Below, piece by piece: positions 49,470-60,500 of a stretch of DNA of 64,000 nt (position 1 is its first letter; every line of letters starts with the position of its first letter). A program made the translations under genes and the position numbers. The stretch covers positions 17,890,101 through 17,954,100 of the forward strand of contig NC_092677.1 in the NCBI RefSeq assembly GCF_964355755.1. Direction: 5' to 3'. Under the pieces are notes generated by a model. It made no database searches. It was not told the DNA's origin and worked only from the letters and a program-made list of their open reading frames with translations. The DNA comes from Antedon mediterranea (taxonomy: Eukaryota; Echinodermata; Crinoidea; Comatulida; Antedonidae).

Positions 49470-50190
49470 AATTAACAAAACATGGCCACCAAGAATTGTT
49501 TGATAATAAATTGCACCAGAGTATCTAATACTTTGATGAAATATAGTAGTCCTGTGTTTTGGGAGATGAATTTTTATTATTAACATTAAATTTAAACATG
49601 TCGTAAAATATATGTAAATAATTAGGATTATAATACAGTTATGAACAAAAATAAATTTCTGCTAAGTATTTATATTTTTAATTGACATTATATTAAGTTC
49701 CTTAAATAGAGGACCCGTATTAGCTGTAAAAGAAGATTTTGAAATTATACGTATGATTCTTTTTTGAAGCAATGTTGATTTAGAAGATTTGATTGAAAAG
49801 TATTCCCCCAGACTACATTACAACATGAAAAGTAAGGAAAGAACAAGAGAATTAATTATATAAGGTAATGAGAATATTTATATGAACTAAATGTTTAATT
49901 CTGTTGATTACTCATATATACTTTTAGATATTTTAGTCACCAATTCATTGATATGGTTTTTCCAAGTTTTAACTGCTCATCAATGAAAACACCGAGACTT
50001 TTTGTCTGTTTCACTCTTTGAGTGTCATCATTGTTAAGTACAATTTTAAAATTATCTACATCATCAGCCTTCTTTTTCTTATTACTAATTATAATATAAT
50101 TAGATTTCTTTGAATTTAATGAAAATCTAGCCTAAACCATTCACAAATATAATATAGTTGGTTGTTGACAGTACGATTTTGTATTCGTAA
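49470..50190 (-). pseudogene. LINE reverse-transcriptase remnant
   Basis: On the minus strand, fragments appear in LINE order across frameshifts: CEWFRLDF (about 50150), then SLNSKKSNYIII, NNDDTQRVKQTKSLGVFIDE (near 50000), WKNHINELVTKISKS, LLQKRIIRIISKSSFTANTG, PLFKELNIMSIKN (near 49690) and SIRYSGAIYY near 49510. The K-x-LGV-x-ID and P-L-F-K-x-L-x-I patterns mark the end of the reverse transcriptase and the region after it in Jockey/CR1-type LINEs. Exact clade is not assigned. Stops and single-base indels show it is dead. The 5' part is absent. Confidence 0.8.
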
Positions 50191-50383
50191 CGTACCACGC
50201 ACAAAACGGGTTAAAATATCATTTGAAAATCTTTTAACAACAAATCTACCATAATTTGAACTAGGTATAAGCATAACAGTTTAGTAATATTAGTTTTTAG
50301 CTCATTAATTAAGATCTGATAAGTGTTTTTTCAATCGATCTTTAACTGAAACATAGTCTCGAATGTCATAGTATCACAGCATG

Positions 50384-50770
50384 CATGGTAGCCTAACTCC
50401 CGGGAGAGGTTCTCTCGGGGTATAGGCTGCGTTGTAGAATGTTAAAGGTACCCCATAGGCGATAGAATCGGAGCACAGAGCGGCCTGACAGGTGTCGTAT
50501 AAACGACATTGTAACTGAGATCTCGTCTCACCTTGTATGAAAGCGCTTCTTTTTTTGTTCGTAGAGGTCGATGTTTCTGGTACAAATACCCTGGCAACCT
50601 CATTAAAACACACTCTGTGCAAATGGGCCGGGAGGCACAAACTGAGATACATATCAATGGAAACTTTGGATTGCACCTTAGTAATGACGCATCATTACAA
50701 GTAATTGCAGCCAAGCATTTTGTTCTCCAATGCAAGTTGTTTCAATGTGAAAATGGGCCTAATTAATGTG
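50384..50770. other. G+C-rich patch, unassigned
   Basis: Open frames on both strands (50374-50676 and 50442-50735 minus; 50533-50766 plus) in a block far richer in G+C than its surroundings. Contains CTCCCGGGAGAGGTTCTCTCGGGG. The boundaries against AT-rich DNA are abrupt, which suggests an inserted repeat more than a gene. Confidence 0.3.
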
Positions 50771-50845
50771 CGAGGACTGGGGAGTGGGGTGGGGTAGTAA
50801 ATATCAATAGAACCGTCGGGGGCTAATCTCATGATTGCATCTTTT

Positions 50846-51303
50846 CATTACCTCCGCCAAGGAGGTTATGTAGTCGATCGCGTGTGTCTGTCTGTTTGTT
50901 AGTAGGATTACTCAAAAAGACCAGGCCAGGATCCCATTTTGGGACCACTTATTATCAATATTATTTTTAGACCCGCTAGTGTTAAAAAGATAGGAGACAA
51001 TTTTCAAAAGCTAGCGATCTGGTACTGAGAAGTCTTTAACGTAACAAGTAAACTGAAATTGTATTTTCTCGAGAATAACTTCATTTTTTTTAGAGGAGGA
51101 AAGATTTTTTTTTTGTAATTTTTAATTGATTTAATGTACAAGGTTTTTTATACAAGTAGTTTTAAAAACCCCATTTTTGTTTCTGGCGCTTTGACAGGCT
51201 CGTCCATTATACTAGGGAACATACTTTTTTCTTACAATTTTCAAAGTTAATTTTGTTACCAGCATATGTGTAATTGTTGATTTCATTCTGTAAAACTTAC
51301 ATC
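50846..51303 (+). mobile_element. CTCCGCCAAGGAGG-type dispersed repeat
   Basis: Begins near CCTCCGCCAAGGAGGTTATG, a palindromic start I recognise from repeats widespread in marine animals, followed by CGTGTGTCTGTCTGTTTGTTAG. Its right part (GACAGGCTCGTCCATTATA, TTACAATTTTCAAAGTTAAT, TTTCATTCTGTAAAAC) matches the inverse of 30105-30353, linking it to the (GGTC)n elements. No coding capacity. I cannot name the family. Confidence 0.55.
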
Positions 51304-51654
51304 TTAGTAAATTAGTACGGCCCTGCATGATTAATTAAACACCACAGTCTTAAGGAGATTATCAAGATCAGCTGATAATAACGTAACGCAAAAATATTAA
51401 ATAGGCAAAGAAAACTCTCACAATTTTTATTTATAAGGGAATTATACGAAGTTGAGCTTAGAATTATAGTAAAAATAAACAAAATATAAAGAAAAAATAA
51501 TTAAAAAAATATTAAATAAATTATTACAAAAAAATAATGATAACGGATACATTACCATTACACCAAACTCGCATTCACATGGGTGTTAGAGTGAAATTAG
51601 CCTGTAGTACAGGAAAACTGAAATATGGTTGAAAAAATTGCACAATCACAATGC

Positions 51655-51762
51655 ATTTCTATAAGGTCCCTATATGAACATGCTAAAAGTTTTTAAAAAA
51701 CCTATTTCCCCTACAAAGTTTTCTAGACTTTTGATATGTTCATATAGGGACCCTATAGAAAT
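51655..51762. repeat. imperfect hairpin, 36-bp arms
   Basis: Left arm 51655-51690 (ATTTCTATAAGGTCCCTATA...) and right arm 51727-51762 (...TATAGGGACCCTATAGAAAT) pair with about four mismatches around a 36-base loop. Size and pairing resemble a microRNA precursor, but a short MITE is an equally good reading. Confidence 0.7.
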
Positions 51763-52334
51763 AAATATGTTACTGTTTTAATCAATGTGAATCAAATGTA
51801 AGCCTTGGCTAGGGCTACCTTTTTTTTATTCAAATGACAGGAATCTATTTAGATGTTATATAAAACAAATAATGAATGTTTTATATTCGTGTAATGGTAC
51901 AAAATAATGGCATTTGGTGAATGATGAAAAGTTAAATATCAATTATCTGTGGCTGCGACACGATCAGTTCTACGCGCCTTGGAGAATGCACATAGTACAG
52001 TACTGTTGGTATATGTCGCAGCCAGACATAAGATCAAATGAGTTTCTATCTTGGCAAGGCTAGCTCAGTATCCTGTTGTAAGGTTGCCTTACTTCCCTTT
52101 AACCATTGGTGTACGCGCCTACCGCCTGCCGCAGGTAACACGATAGCTCATGATATTGCAATAGAACCTCAATAGTATGTCATTCTCTACTACTTACTTT
52201 GCTTATTTCGTTACTATTAGTCTACACACTCTCCTGTTTATCAACAATAAACTTTAAATATTCATAACCGTTTGAACAACTGCGAATTTTAGCCGATTCA
52301 TAGTGTCTGAAATTGAACAGTAATACGATAGCTT

Positions 52335-52690
52335 CTACTGAATAATTGTTTTGTTTTCTCCTTTTGTTTCTCTAGGAATCTGAATAATACTAGTGACAGG
52401 GGATAGCGGCTGGATACACATTCGTCGAATAGCAACCAACCCAAGGGTGGAAGTTGCCCTGAAAGTTAACATCGCCTGCGGCTCCAAACGATCTTTAAAA
52501 TTCGAAGTGTCCAAAAACAAAACATAACCATGTAAATTCGTAATAGAGAATTGTTTGTACAGACTTCGTGAACGACTACGGCGAAATACGGACAAGGAGA
52601 AGGTTACCCTATCAGACAGGTTGTTACCCTCGGGGCCAGCACGCTTCAAATTCATCGACCATAATCTTAAAATCCACAAATAATAAAAGA
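52335..52690. other. G+C-richer patch open on both strands
   Basis: The minus strand is open for 114 codons. The plus strand reads GDSGWIHIRRIATNPRVEVA, then, after one in-frame stop, LYRLRERLRRNTDKEKVTLS and ends LKIHK. A polypyrimidine-AG precedes it on the plus strand, but all frames directly after that acceptor are closed. Probably a pseudogene or transposon fragment; strand undecided. Confidence 0.25.
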
Positions 52691-52939
52691 CATGTTTTTC
52701 TACAAATTGTTTTGATATTCATCTACTTTTGAATATCCAGAAATTGACACGTTTTATATTGATTGAGTAATTTGTAACAAGTTTGTATTTCAACAATAAA
52801 TGGATTATGAAGGAAACGTGTTTACTATACCACAAAAATTATTTTCAATATCCCACAGAAACATAAACAACAAAAACAATCCAATAGCTCACTTCTATTG
52901 AGAGCATGTTGGCAGAGATTCTAATGAGCCATTTCTCAA

Positions 52940-53053
52940 TTTTTATAACAAGGCCACATATATGGCTGCAGTCGCGTGCTCAAGTTAGTGCTTACCGACC
53001 GACCAACCGACCAACCGACCGACATTGAGAGCTGTAGAGTCGCAACTAAAAAT
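52940..53053 (-). mobile_element. (GGTC)n-cored short element, copy C
   Basis: Inverse of the copy at 29996-30110: ends TTTTTAGTTGCGACTCTACAG and GAGCACGCGACTGCAGCC..GGCCTTGTTATAAAAA, with a GGTC/GGTT core. About 115 bp in total, no coding capacity. Confidence 0.75.
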
Positions 53054-53059
53054 GTTGCC

Positions 53060-54230
53060 TAATTTAAATTAATGCACGAAAAAAAAAATTAAATAGGTCT
53101 AGGCTTACCTGCACTTAATTTAGATAGAAAGCTTGTGAAAAAAAATCTGAATTTCCGAAAATATAATATTGATTTTACGATGAAATGTGCAGGTGGCCAT
53201 TGTTGATTGAATTAAAATAAAGAACGTGTCTGTATGAGCGTGTTAATGATAATGATTTCACTTATAAAAAGATAAAATTTAACCAAAAACCCAGAGCGCT
53301 TACAGATATTTTGTGCTTCAAATTTTGTCATTGTAAATCATTTTTTTTTCGAGCCAATTTTTGGTCATAGTGAATAAACTATACGACATTAAAATGCCAT
53401 ATTCAAGATTTTTTCCAACTAAGATCTCTTCACAATCAATCAAACATAATCCGAACTTCTCACTAAATTATGATTAACTATGCGATAACTTTAGACTAAT
53501 GAAGAAGATAAAGAAAATTATTACATTGTGGTATAGATGTAATATGGTGTAAAATCCACGTAGACGTTGATAGTAAACTTTGTTCGCATAAAAAATAAAC
53601 ATAACAAAAACAACGATTTTAATATTACATTTAAGACATTTTACTATAGCAAAACACATAAATACATACACATAATTTGATAAAATAATACATATATTTG
53701 AGACCTTTATAAAATTATATATGTGTTTTAAAAGTACATTTTAAAAACTTTGTGTTGATCATAAAAATCACATAACATGTTATTTGTGTACATACATCTA
53801 ATTAAAATAAATAATTCGAAAGCTTGAAATTAATAACGTTTATAAAAAGTAAATATAAATTTAAATTTTATATATTTTTTAATAAATCAAATTTTTAATT
53901 CCAAAACCTTTACAACGCTAATCTGTATATTGAACAATAATTAACAATTTGTTCAACAAATGCTTAGTTAAAATGTTTTTACAAAATATTTTAAATTTTT
54001 AAATTCAAATTGGCTTCAATGATTGCGATACAAAGTTTAATCTCCGAAAAAATCCGGCCTTTGGTTAATTCTCCTAAAATGATATGTTTGTTCTGTTAGA
54101 AAAGATACGCTTTTGTAAGCCTAAGTTGGAATTTTATCTTGTTTTCATCCGTTTATGTTGTATAAAATGTTAAGTATTTTGAAAAACTAATTGCACAGCT
54201 ATATTAGCACATTTCCACTTAAATTGTTCT
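53060..54230. other. AT-rich 3' flank of the carbonic anhydrase gene
   Basis: Background AT-rich DNA with no exon or repeat recognised. The transcript's 3' UTR probably reaches into its right part. The minus-strand frame 53474-53671 is hydrophobic and AT-rich, most likely chance. Confidence 0.4.
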
Positions 54231-54292
54231 TTTTACTGAAACGACACTTCATTCATTGAGAGAATAAGTGTGTAGAGTTCCATATCTCCTTT

Positions 54293-54427
54293 TTACTGGA
54301 ACGATGCCTTGACAACTCGTCCGTTTAGTGACTGTGTGGGTCTGTAGTTATCCACGAGGTAGCCATCATCTTCAGAAGACGGCACGTCACCCTTCAAATG
54401 AGTCCGCATTCGTCGAAAGTTCTCCAA
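54293..54427 (-). CDS. carbonic anhydrase terminal exon with stop
   Basis: Forty-four codons and a TAA, starting LENFRRM and containing [14 protein letters not shown], the C-terminal strand motif of alpha-carbonic anhydrases (N-[FY]-R-P-x-Q). The acceptor is a CTTTTTAG. The last residues are VKASFQ. The 3' flank holds a second partial copy of the stop-codon region at 54231-54255. An ATTAAA-type hexamer lies on the minus strand near 54036-54041 and could be the poly(A) signal, which is inference. Confidence 0.94.
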   Translation of the reverse strand: MENFRRMRTHLKGDVPSSEDDGYLVDNYRPTQSLNGRVVKASFQ

Positions 54428-54554
54428 CTAAAAAGTTTAGATATTATATTATTATTATTATTTTATTATTATATTCTATTATCAAAAACTTTAAAGATAT
54501 CCTACATGGTTTTAATCATGAAGTATAGAAGCCAAATGGAAATATATGTTCCAG

Positions 54555-54590
<36 letters not shown>

Positions 54591-57500
54591 ATAGTTATTC
54601 TTTATTAATTCAAATTCAAATATTCTTTATTCATCTTCAATCATGAAAATATACAACAACAATATATGAGAACATAAAAAAGATGAAAAGGAAACACATA
54701 AAAACTCAAAAGAGCTTGATTAGTTGTGTCCCTAATTAGAATGTTCCAAAGAAGGTCTTATTTAAATATAACTAATAACAAACAGCCATGGTACAATTGA
54801 GAATTTAAAAAGTTGAAATAATAGAAAACCAATTACATAACATATTTTAATTAAAATGATTTGTAATTATAAAATACTAAGACAAATTGCAGCAGTTGGT
54901 ATAGGAGGTTAGCAACAGTGAGTCGCCCTTTGTTTCATTAGGTCGCTATCTTAATTGAAAACACAAATTGCAGTAGACTTAATCAAATTCTTTCTTGAAG
55001 TCGTCATGATATGAAAGATCTGATGAGCAAACTTAAAACAAAGAGATCAGTAGTAGATTTTAGTAGATGTTTGAATCAGTATGTTATAAAAAAGAGCAAC
55101 TCCGCTGAAACCATTTATTTGAGATTTAAGTGCGTCGCATAATCAACTGTAACCACACTACTATATGGTCAAAAATATTATCCGATTTCCTTGTGGAATA
55201 TTTTTAACTAGGATCTAGTGGAATTTTATGATTATTGTCAAAAACGAATGGATTTATTGATTCGGCCAAAAAGTTTCTGGTCAACTGGTGTTAATATGTC
55301 CTCACAAGTCCAGGCTGTCGCGGCAACAATTAAATATAATCAAATTCAAATATTATTTCAATCTAAATATTGTGGGATTCCGGGATGAGGAAGTTGTTTA
55401 AATGCGATCGGTTTTTTATCTCGTCTTATTTGACCAGGTAGTTTTTAGAGAAGTGCACGCACCAAAAACTACCGTACTAAACACGAAGATATTCTGTTGA
55501 ATCAATAATGAATCAATATTCCATGACAAAGCTTACCTGAGCATGAGAGACCGTTAGTGGATATCGAAACAGAATCCACTTTACGTTCTCAAAACAAGGC
55601 GGTGTTGTCAGCGACCCCTCATAAGTCCAGAAATCACGAAGTGCGGGATCTTAATAAAAATAATTGTTTAAAAGTTAATGAAAGTTATTAATTCTCAAAC
55701 GCAGTTTTCTTAAAACATAAAACATAACAAAACAGTAAACAAAAATTAAAAAAGGATTCTTAACTGTCTCAGTTTTATTAGGAAGAAGTCTTCATAACAC
55801 AACATACAAAATAAAAACTGCATTCACAGCAGAATAAAAAAAAAAATCTTTAACTGTCTCTCAATTTTATTAGGAAGAAGTCTTCACAACACAACACAAC
55901 AAAATACAAAATAAAACTGCATTCACACCAGACGGCGTCGTTAAATTTGTTTTTTCTTTATGCATTGAAAAGAGCAACAAACAAAATATTATAAAATTGG
56001 ATTAAAGGAATTCAAACCGTTGGTGGCACTTAGTGGTGGATTTATATTGATAAAGCATCATTTACACGTGTTCCGCTTCATGGAATGGAAGACGGCACCG
56101 TTTTGTTAAATAATCGAAAAAATAGAATTGTTCACACCATAGCATCAACATACAATTGTAACAACAGGCATAAGCTCTTATGAATCAACGCGCACGTTTC
56201 CTTATCTAAGGTCTTAATAGTCCTCACATTACTATGTTAAACAAGTGGCAAACTCGCTGTTAACTTAATAGATAAGTGTTATTTAGTTCAAAGAAAGATT
56301 AGATATTATCCATCATTTTACAAAACCCATTGAAACATCTTCGAATCCATCACATGCCATCTGCATGATGACACGAACTCAGGTGGGTGTCTTCCCACAA
56401 TATTTAACTTGAAAGATAGATACGTCATCATTATCATCAACTTTGTAAACAAACTCCGCCAAACAATATTACCAATTATGATTGATATGGTGTGATTTAA
56501 TATTTGGATACTATATTACTGTAGCATCAACACTTTTTTTTCACAAGCTTTATCTATAGATAAGCAATAAGTGTATATATTTCAGTTATATCGGATACCT
56601 TTTATAAAATGGAGAAAATGGTTTTTAATCTCGTAAACGCCCCTTTTCGATACACTATGACAATATAATGGCCTAGTGCTATTACTCAACTTCATACCCA
56701 ACTTATAGAAAGGGTTAAAAAAAAGAAGCTGTCGAACTCGGAAAGGTTTAGTTATCTGCCCACCCCCGCAATCCGTAGTATTCCTCATGTGCTCCGAAGC
56801 AATGGTCAAATATTAACATATAAAAATTCACTCATCCCTACAATAATTAATAATGCTAAACAATAGTTCATAGAGCCAAAGCGACAGAGCGGTTGTTGTA
56901 CCTTTTAATTCGTTTTTATTACATCATTTGTATTGTTAAGTTAAGTAATTGTACAGTAATTTTGTAAATGAAACGGTTTTAGCCATGCGGCTATTTGTTG
57001 TAAGTTTTATACCTCAATAAAAGTGAATAAATAATATTGCAGTATTATATGTTTTAGTACAATACTCGTGCGATATCTCCACAGTATCATATTGTTAGAA
57101 GAAGTTACATGGAAGGTATGAGTGTTAGTGTGTCGCATGAGGGTACTGTACTGTCATACTGTAGACCTAAAATAGAATTTGTCCATTAAACTGGAGAAAT
57201 GTAGGCTACATACTGTATATCAATACAGAGAATTGGCTACACTATATCACCAATTATTTAAAATTATAATCAAAAGTTGCAATATTTTTTTTAATTTTAG
57301 CTAAAAATGTTGCAAACAAATAATTCCAATTCTCCTTACCTGGTAGTAGACAATTAGGATTAAAAGGAATTTGTAGTGAGTAACTTTTTCCCTGTAAAAA
57401 AGATCAAGACAACTGTATTAGTCTAAGATAAATCGGAAAATGTACAATTGCATCATATTTGCGTCCAATTAAATAAACACGTTTTTCATAACAGGATAAT

Positions 57501-60500
57501 CCTTTATGTTCCTTTGATTGATTTGAGTAAAAAAAAATAATTTTCTAATTTATTTTGTTTTATGTAAGAAAATGGGTCTATCTATTTAGTGTCATTCGTT
57601 ATCGTTCGTAGCATAAATTCTAATATAATAGCCTAATATATTAAAGTATAATTAACAAAACAACTTTCAATTGATTATGCCTAAATATAGACCTTAGTGG
57701 TATAAAACAAGAATTCTCGAAAACGATTAGGTTATGATTAAATGCAGGTTTCATTCCGCGATTATTTGTTTGTATTTTCTTTATTTGTTTCTCCACACTT
57801 CAACAATGCAACATAGTATTATATAGACATAATGAAGAAAGAAAGTGTTGAATGAAGTCAAGTAATAATGAGCTATAGGACAACACAAACTATGCAACCA
57901 TAAGAAAAAATAGCATAAAACATTGGTACGTAATAGGCCTTCAACAATATTAATTTTAGAAAGGTTGCCTTTATTTATGTAATTTGGTGATTCTGTTTAA
58001 TAATATCTATCTAATTAATGTAAGGATGACTGTATAGTAAATAACAATATATATTATAATCTAGATTTCTAGGTCAATATTTATTTTTTTAAAGAATGAA
58101 AACGATTTTTAGTTTAGTTTGTCAAAATTAATAACATCATAAATATTTACAACTCCCTTAATGTTTCTACCTTCTATTGTTTTCAAAATATTTGTTGACA
58201 AATCAAAGCGAAGTGTTACTAAAATACGTAATAATACTTATGTATCTTTTCACTTAAAGCGCCGCAGTCGTAAATCATTAATTCTGTATTGACATTTACT
58301 TTTTAATTATTCTTTTTCTATAAATTAATTGAAATTATAATTTAGATTGGAATTTATTACCAAATAGTTTGATATTAAATACATAACACAAAATGGAAAT
58401 GAGTTTATTCATAGAAAGCAATTTTAAATGTATAATTTTTCCGAAGAATCTGAGCTCATTTAATATAAACATCCTTCATACGGTAGACAAGTGTACTACA
58501 CTGTCATGCCACATCTAAACTTCCCGCAACATTTTCTTCAAGTATTGTTAATTCAGTGAAGTGGAATTTCCATCGTCGTATTGACGAATCAATTGATATC
58601 GCTGTGCAGAACAATTAACTTGAATATAAGATGCATATGTTGACAAAAACACTTACAAACGACCGTAACACTATTGAGTAACGCTCGGGTCCACTTATAA
58701 TATGAATTCATACAACAACGTTCAATGCGAATTCAAATAGATCTTAGTATGATAATGAAATTATCGCAATATTCAAAAGCTATTTATCACACTAAATTGC
58801 GGATACGATGAGTACAGACGGCGAAATTTAATAAAGAAATATTGACGATCTTACAATGTCTCGTACTGATGTCACAGCTTCTGTATACCATGTTTTAATT
58901 TAATGGAAATCAACTTAGCGACATTGTTTAACAAGGATTGATTTAGATTGTTGTTTAAACCGAACAGTTAGCGTTTATTGAAACGCAACAGACATTATGC
59001 TGAAAACACATTAGGCTTCGTTCGTGGTTCTGTCAAACACAATAGCTAAGAGTTTAACAGAACTAATCTAATATAAAACGTAGTTAATGAAAATATTATC
59101 TTGTTTTCGTTTCTCATGAAATTCGATTCCGCGGTCCTTATTGACAAAATTGTAAATTGGAGACACGAAATCGTACTTGTGTTAGTGTATTTACTTAATG
59201 TAGCCAACGATAAAGAGTGTCGGGCAAATTATTCAACGTTATCGACAATAAGGAAATGACAAATATTATAAAAATATGCGTCTTGACTCGATCTCATCAC
59301 AGAACAATACAACAATAATCGAACATTTACACGATGTATTAAAACCGAAGACACATGAATTCTATGCTTTGTTCATGACAAGTAAAATTCATTTCCCTAG
59401 AGTAAAAGTATAAACATACGACGAGAGAGTTATTGTCAGATGTCTACCAAAGAATAGACTACGAATCTATAGTAAATACACGAATCGCTAAAACGTAATG
59501 AAGATGAATTGATATTTAAAGACTTGACATTTCCTAAGCTTTGAATAAGGGTTAACATATAGTTTGATAAAACTTTGACATAAGCCTAGATCGTAATGTT
59601 TTATCTCATCTAATTTTGTTTTTCTTGTTCTTTAAAAACACATAAGATTACTTTTTAACGACTCTAATTACCGTTTATTCTCAATACTTTATATTATAGT
59701 CATTGAGACTCTCAATACCTATGCAATAAGCAGGAGTTATGTAATAATAAAATGTTACTAAGGTTAATGAGGACTGTTTTAACATTGACGCCAAACGTTG
59801 AATTTATTTTTTTTCGTTTGATTAAGATACATTTATTGAACAATAGAACGCTGTTGGGGAAGAGGTGGTGGTGAGCTCAAAGACCAATACACCAACAATT
59901 TAAGATTGTGCTTGATATCCAAAAACTGATGTCAAAAAACTGTTTTTCTAAAAAAATTAATTAAGAGCAAAATGCATTTTCTTCCACCAAATTAAAATTG
60001 ATGATAATAAATATATATATATCTATCTATTAACTGTTTATCTAATTTATCTAATATATCTATCTATTGTTCTTGAATTCAAGTTTATAAAATATCAATT
60101 TATTCACGATCCCCATTCATGATAAAGTTTATTATTAATCGATACAAAATAAAAGAACTTAAACAAGTTCAAAAGAGCTTGTGATAAAGTTCTAAAGTAA
60201 AAAAACACACAAAAAATGATGCTCGATAGTGGGCCTAAAGAGAAATCTAAAAAATAACTCATTCAAACGTTTCTAGTAGTAGGCCTAAAACAAGGGAATA
60301 TATTTTCATAAAAAGGATGAGCTTAAATTGAACCACATGAAATTTATATTAAATATTGAACGACGTCTCATGTAAGTAGAATACTGCCCTAAAACATTCA
60401 ATACAATGTTATAGACGTGCTCATTAAAAAGTGCTCGCAGTTATAATTTCCTATTTGTACCGAAAGTACTTAAACACTCATACATCCATCTCAGTTTCTG

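Noticed and set aside
54328-54646. Two overlapping plus-strand frames, one with a polyphenylalanine run
   Set aside because: They lie antisense to the certain carbonic anhydrase terminal exon and run into the poly(T) tract.
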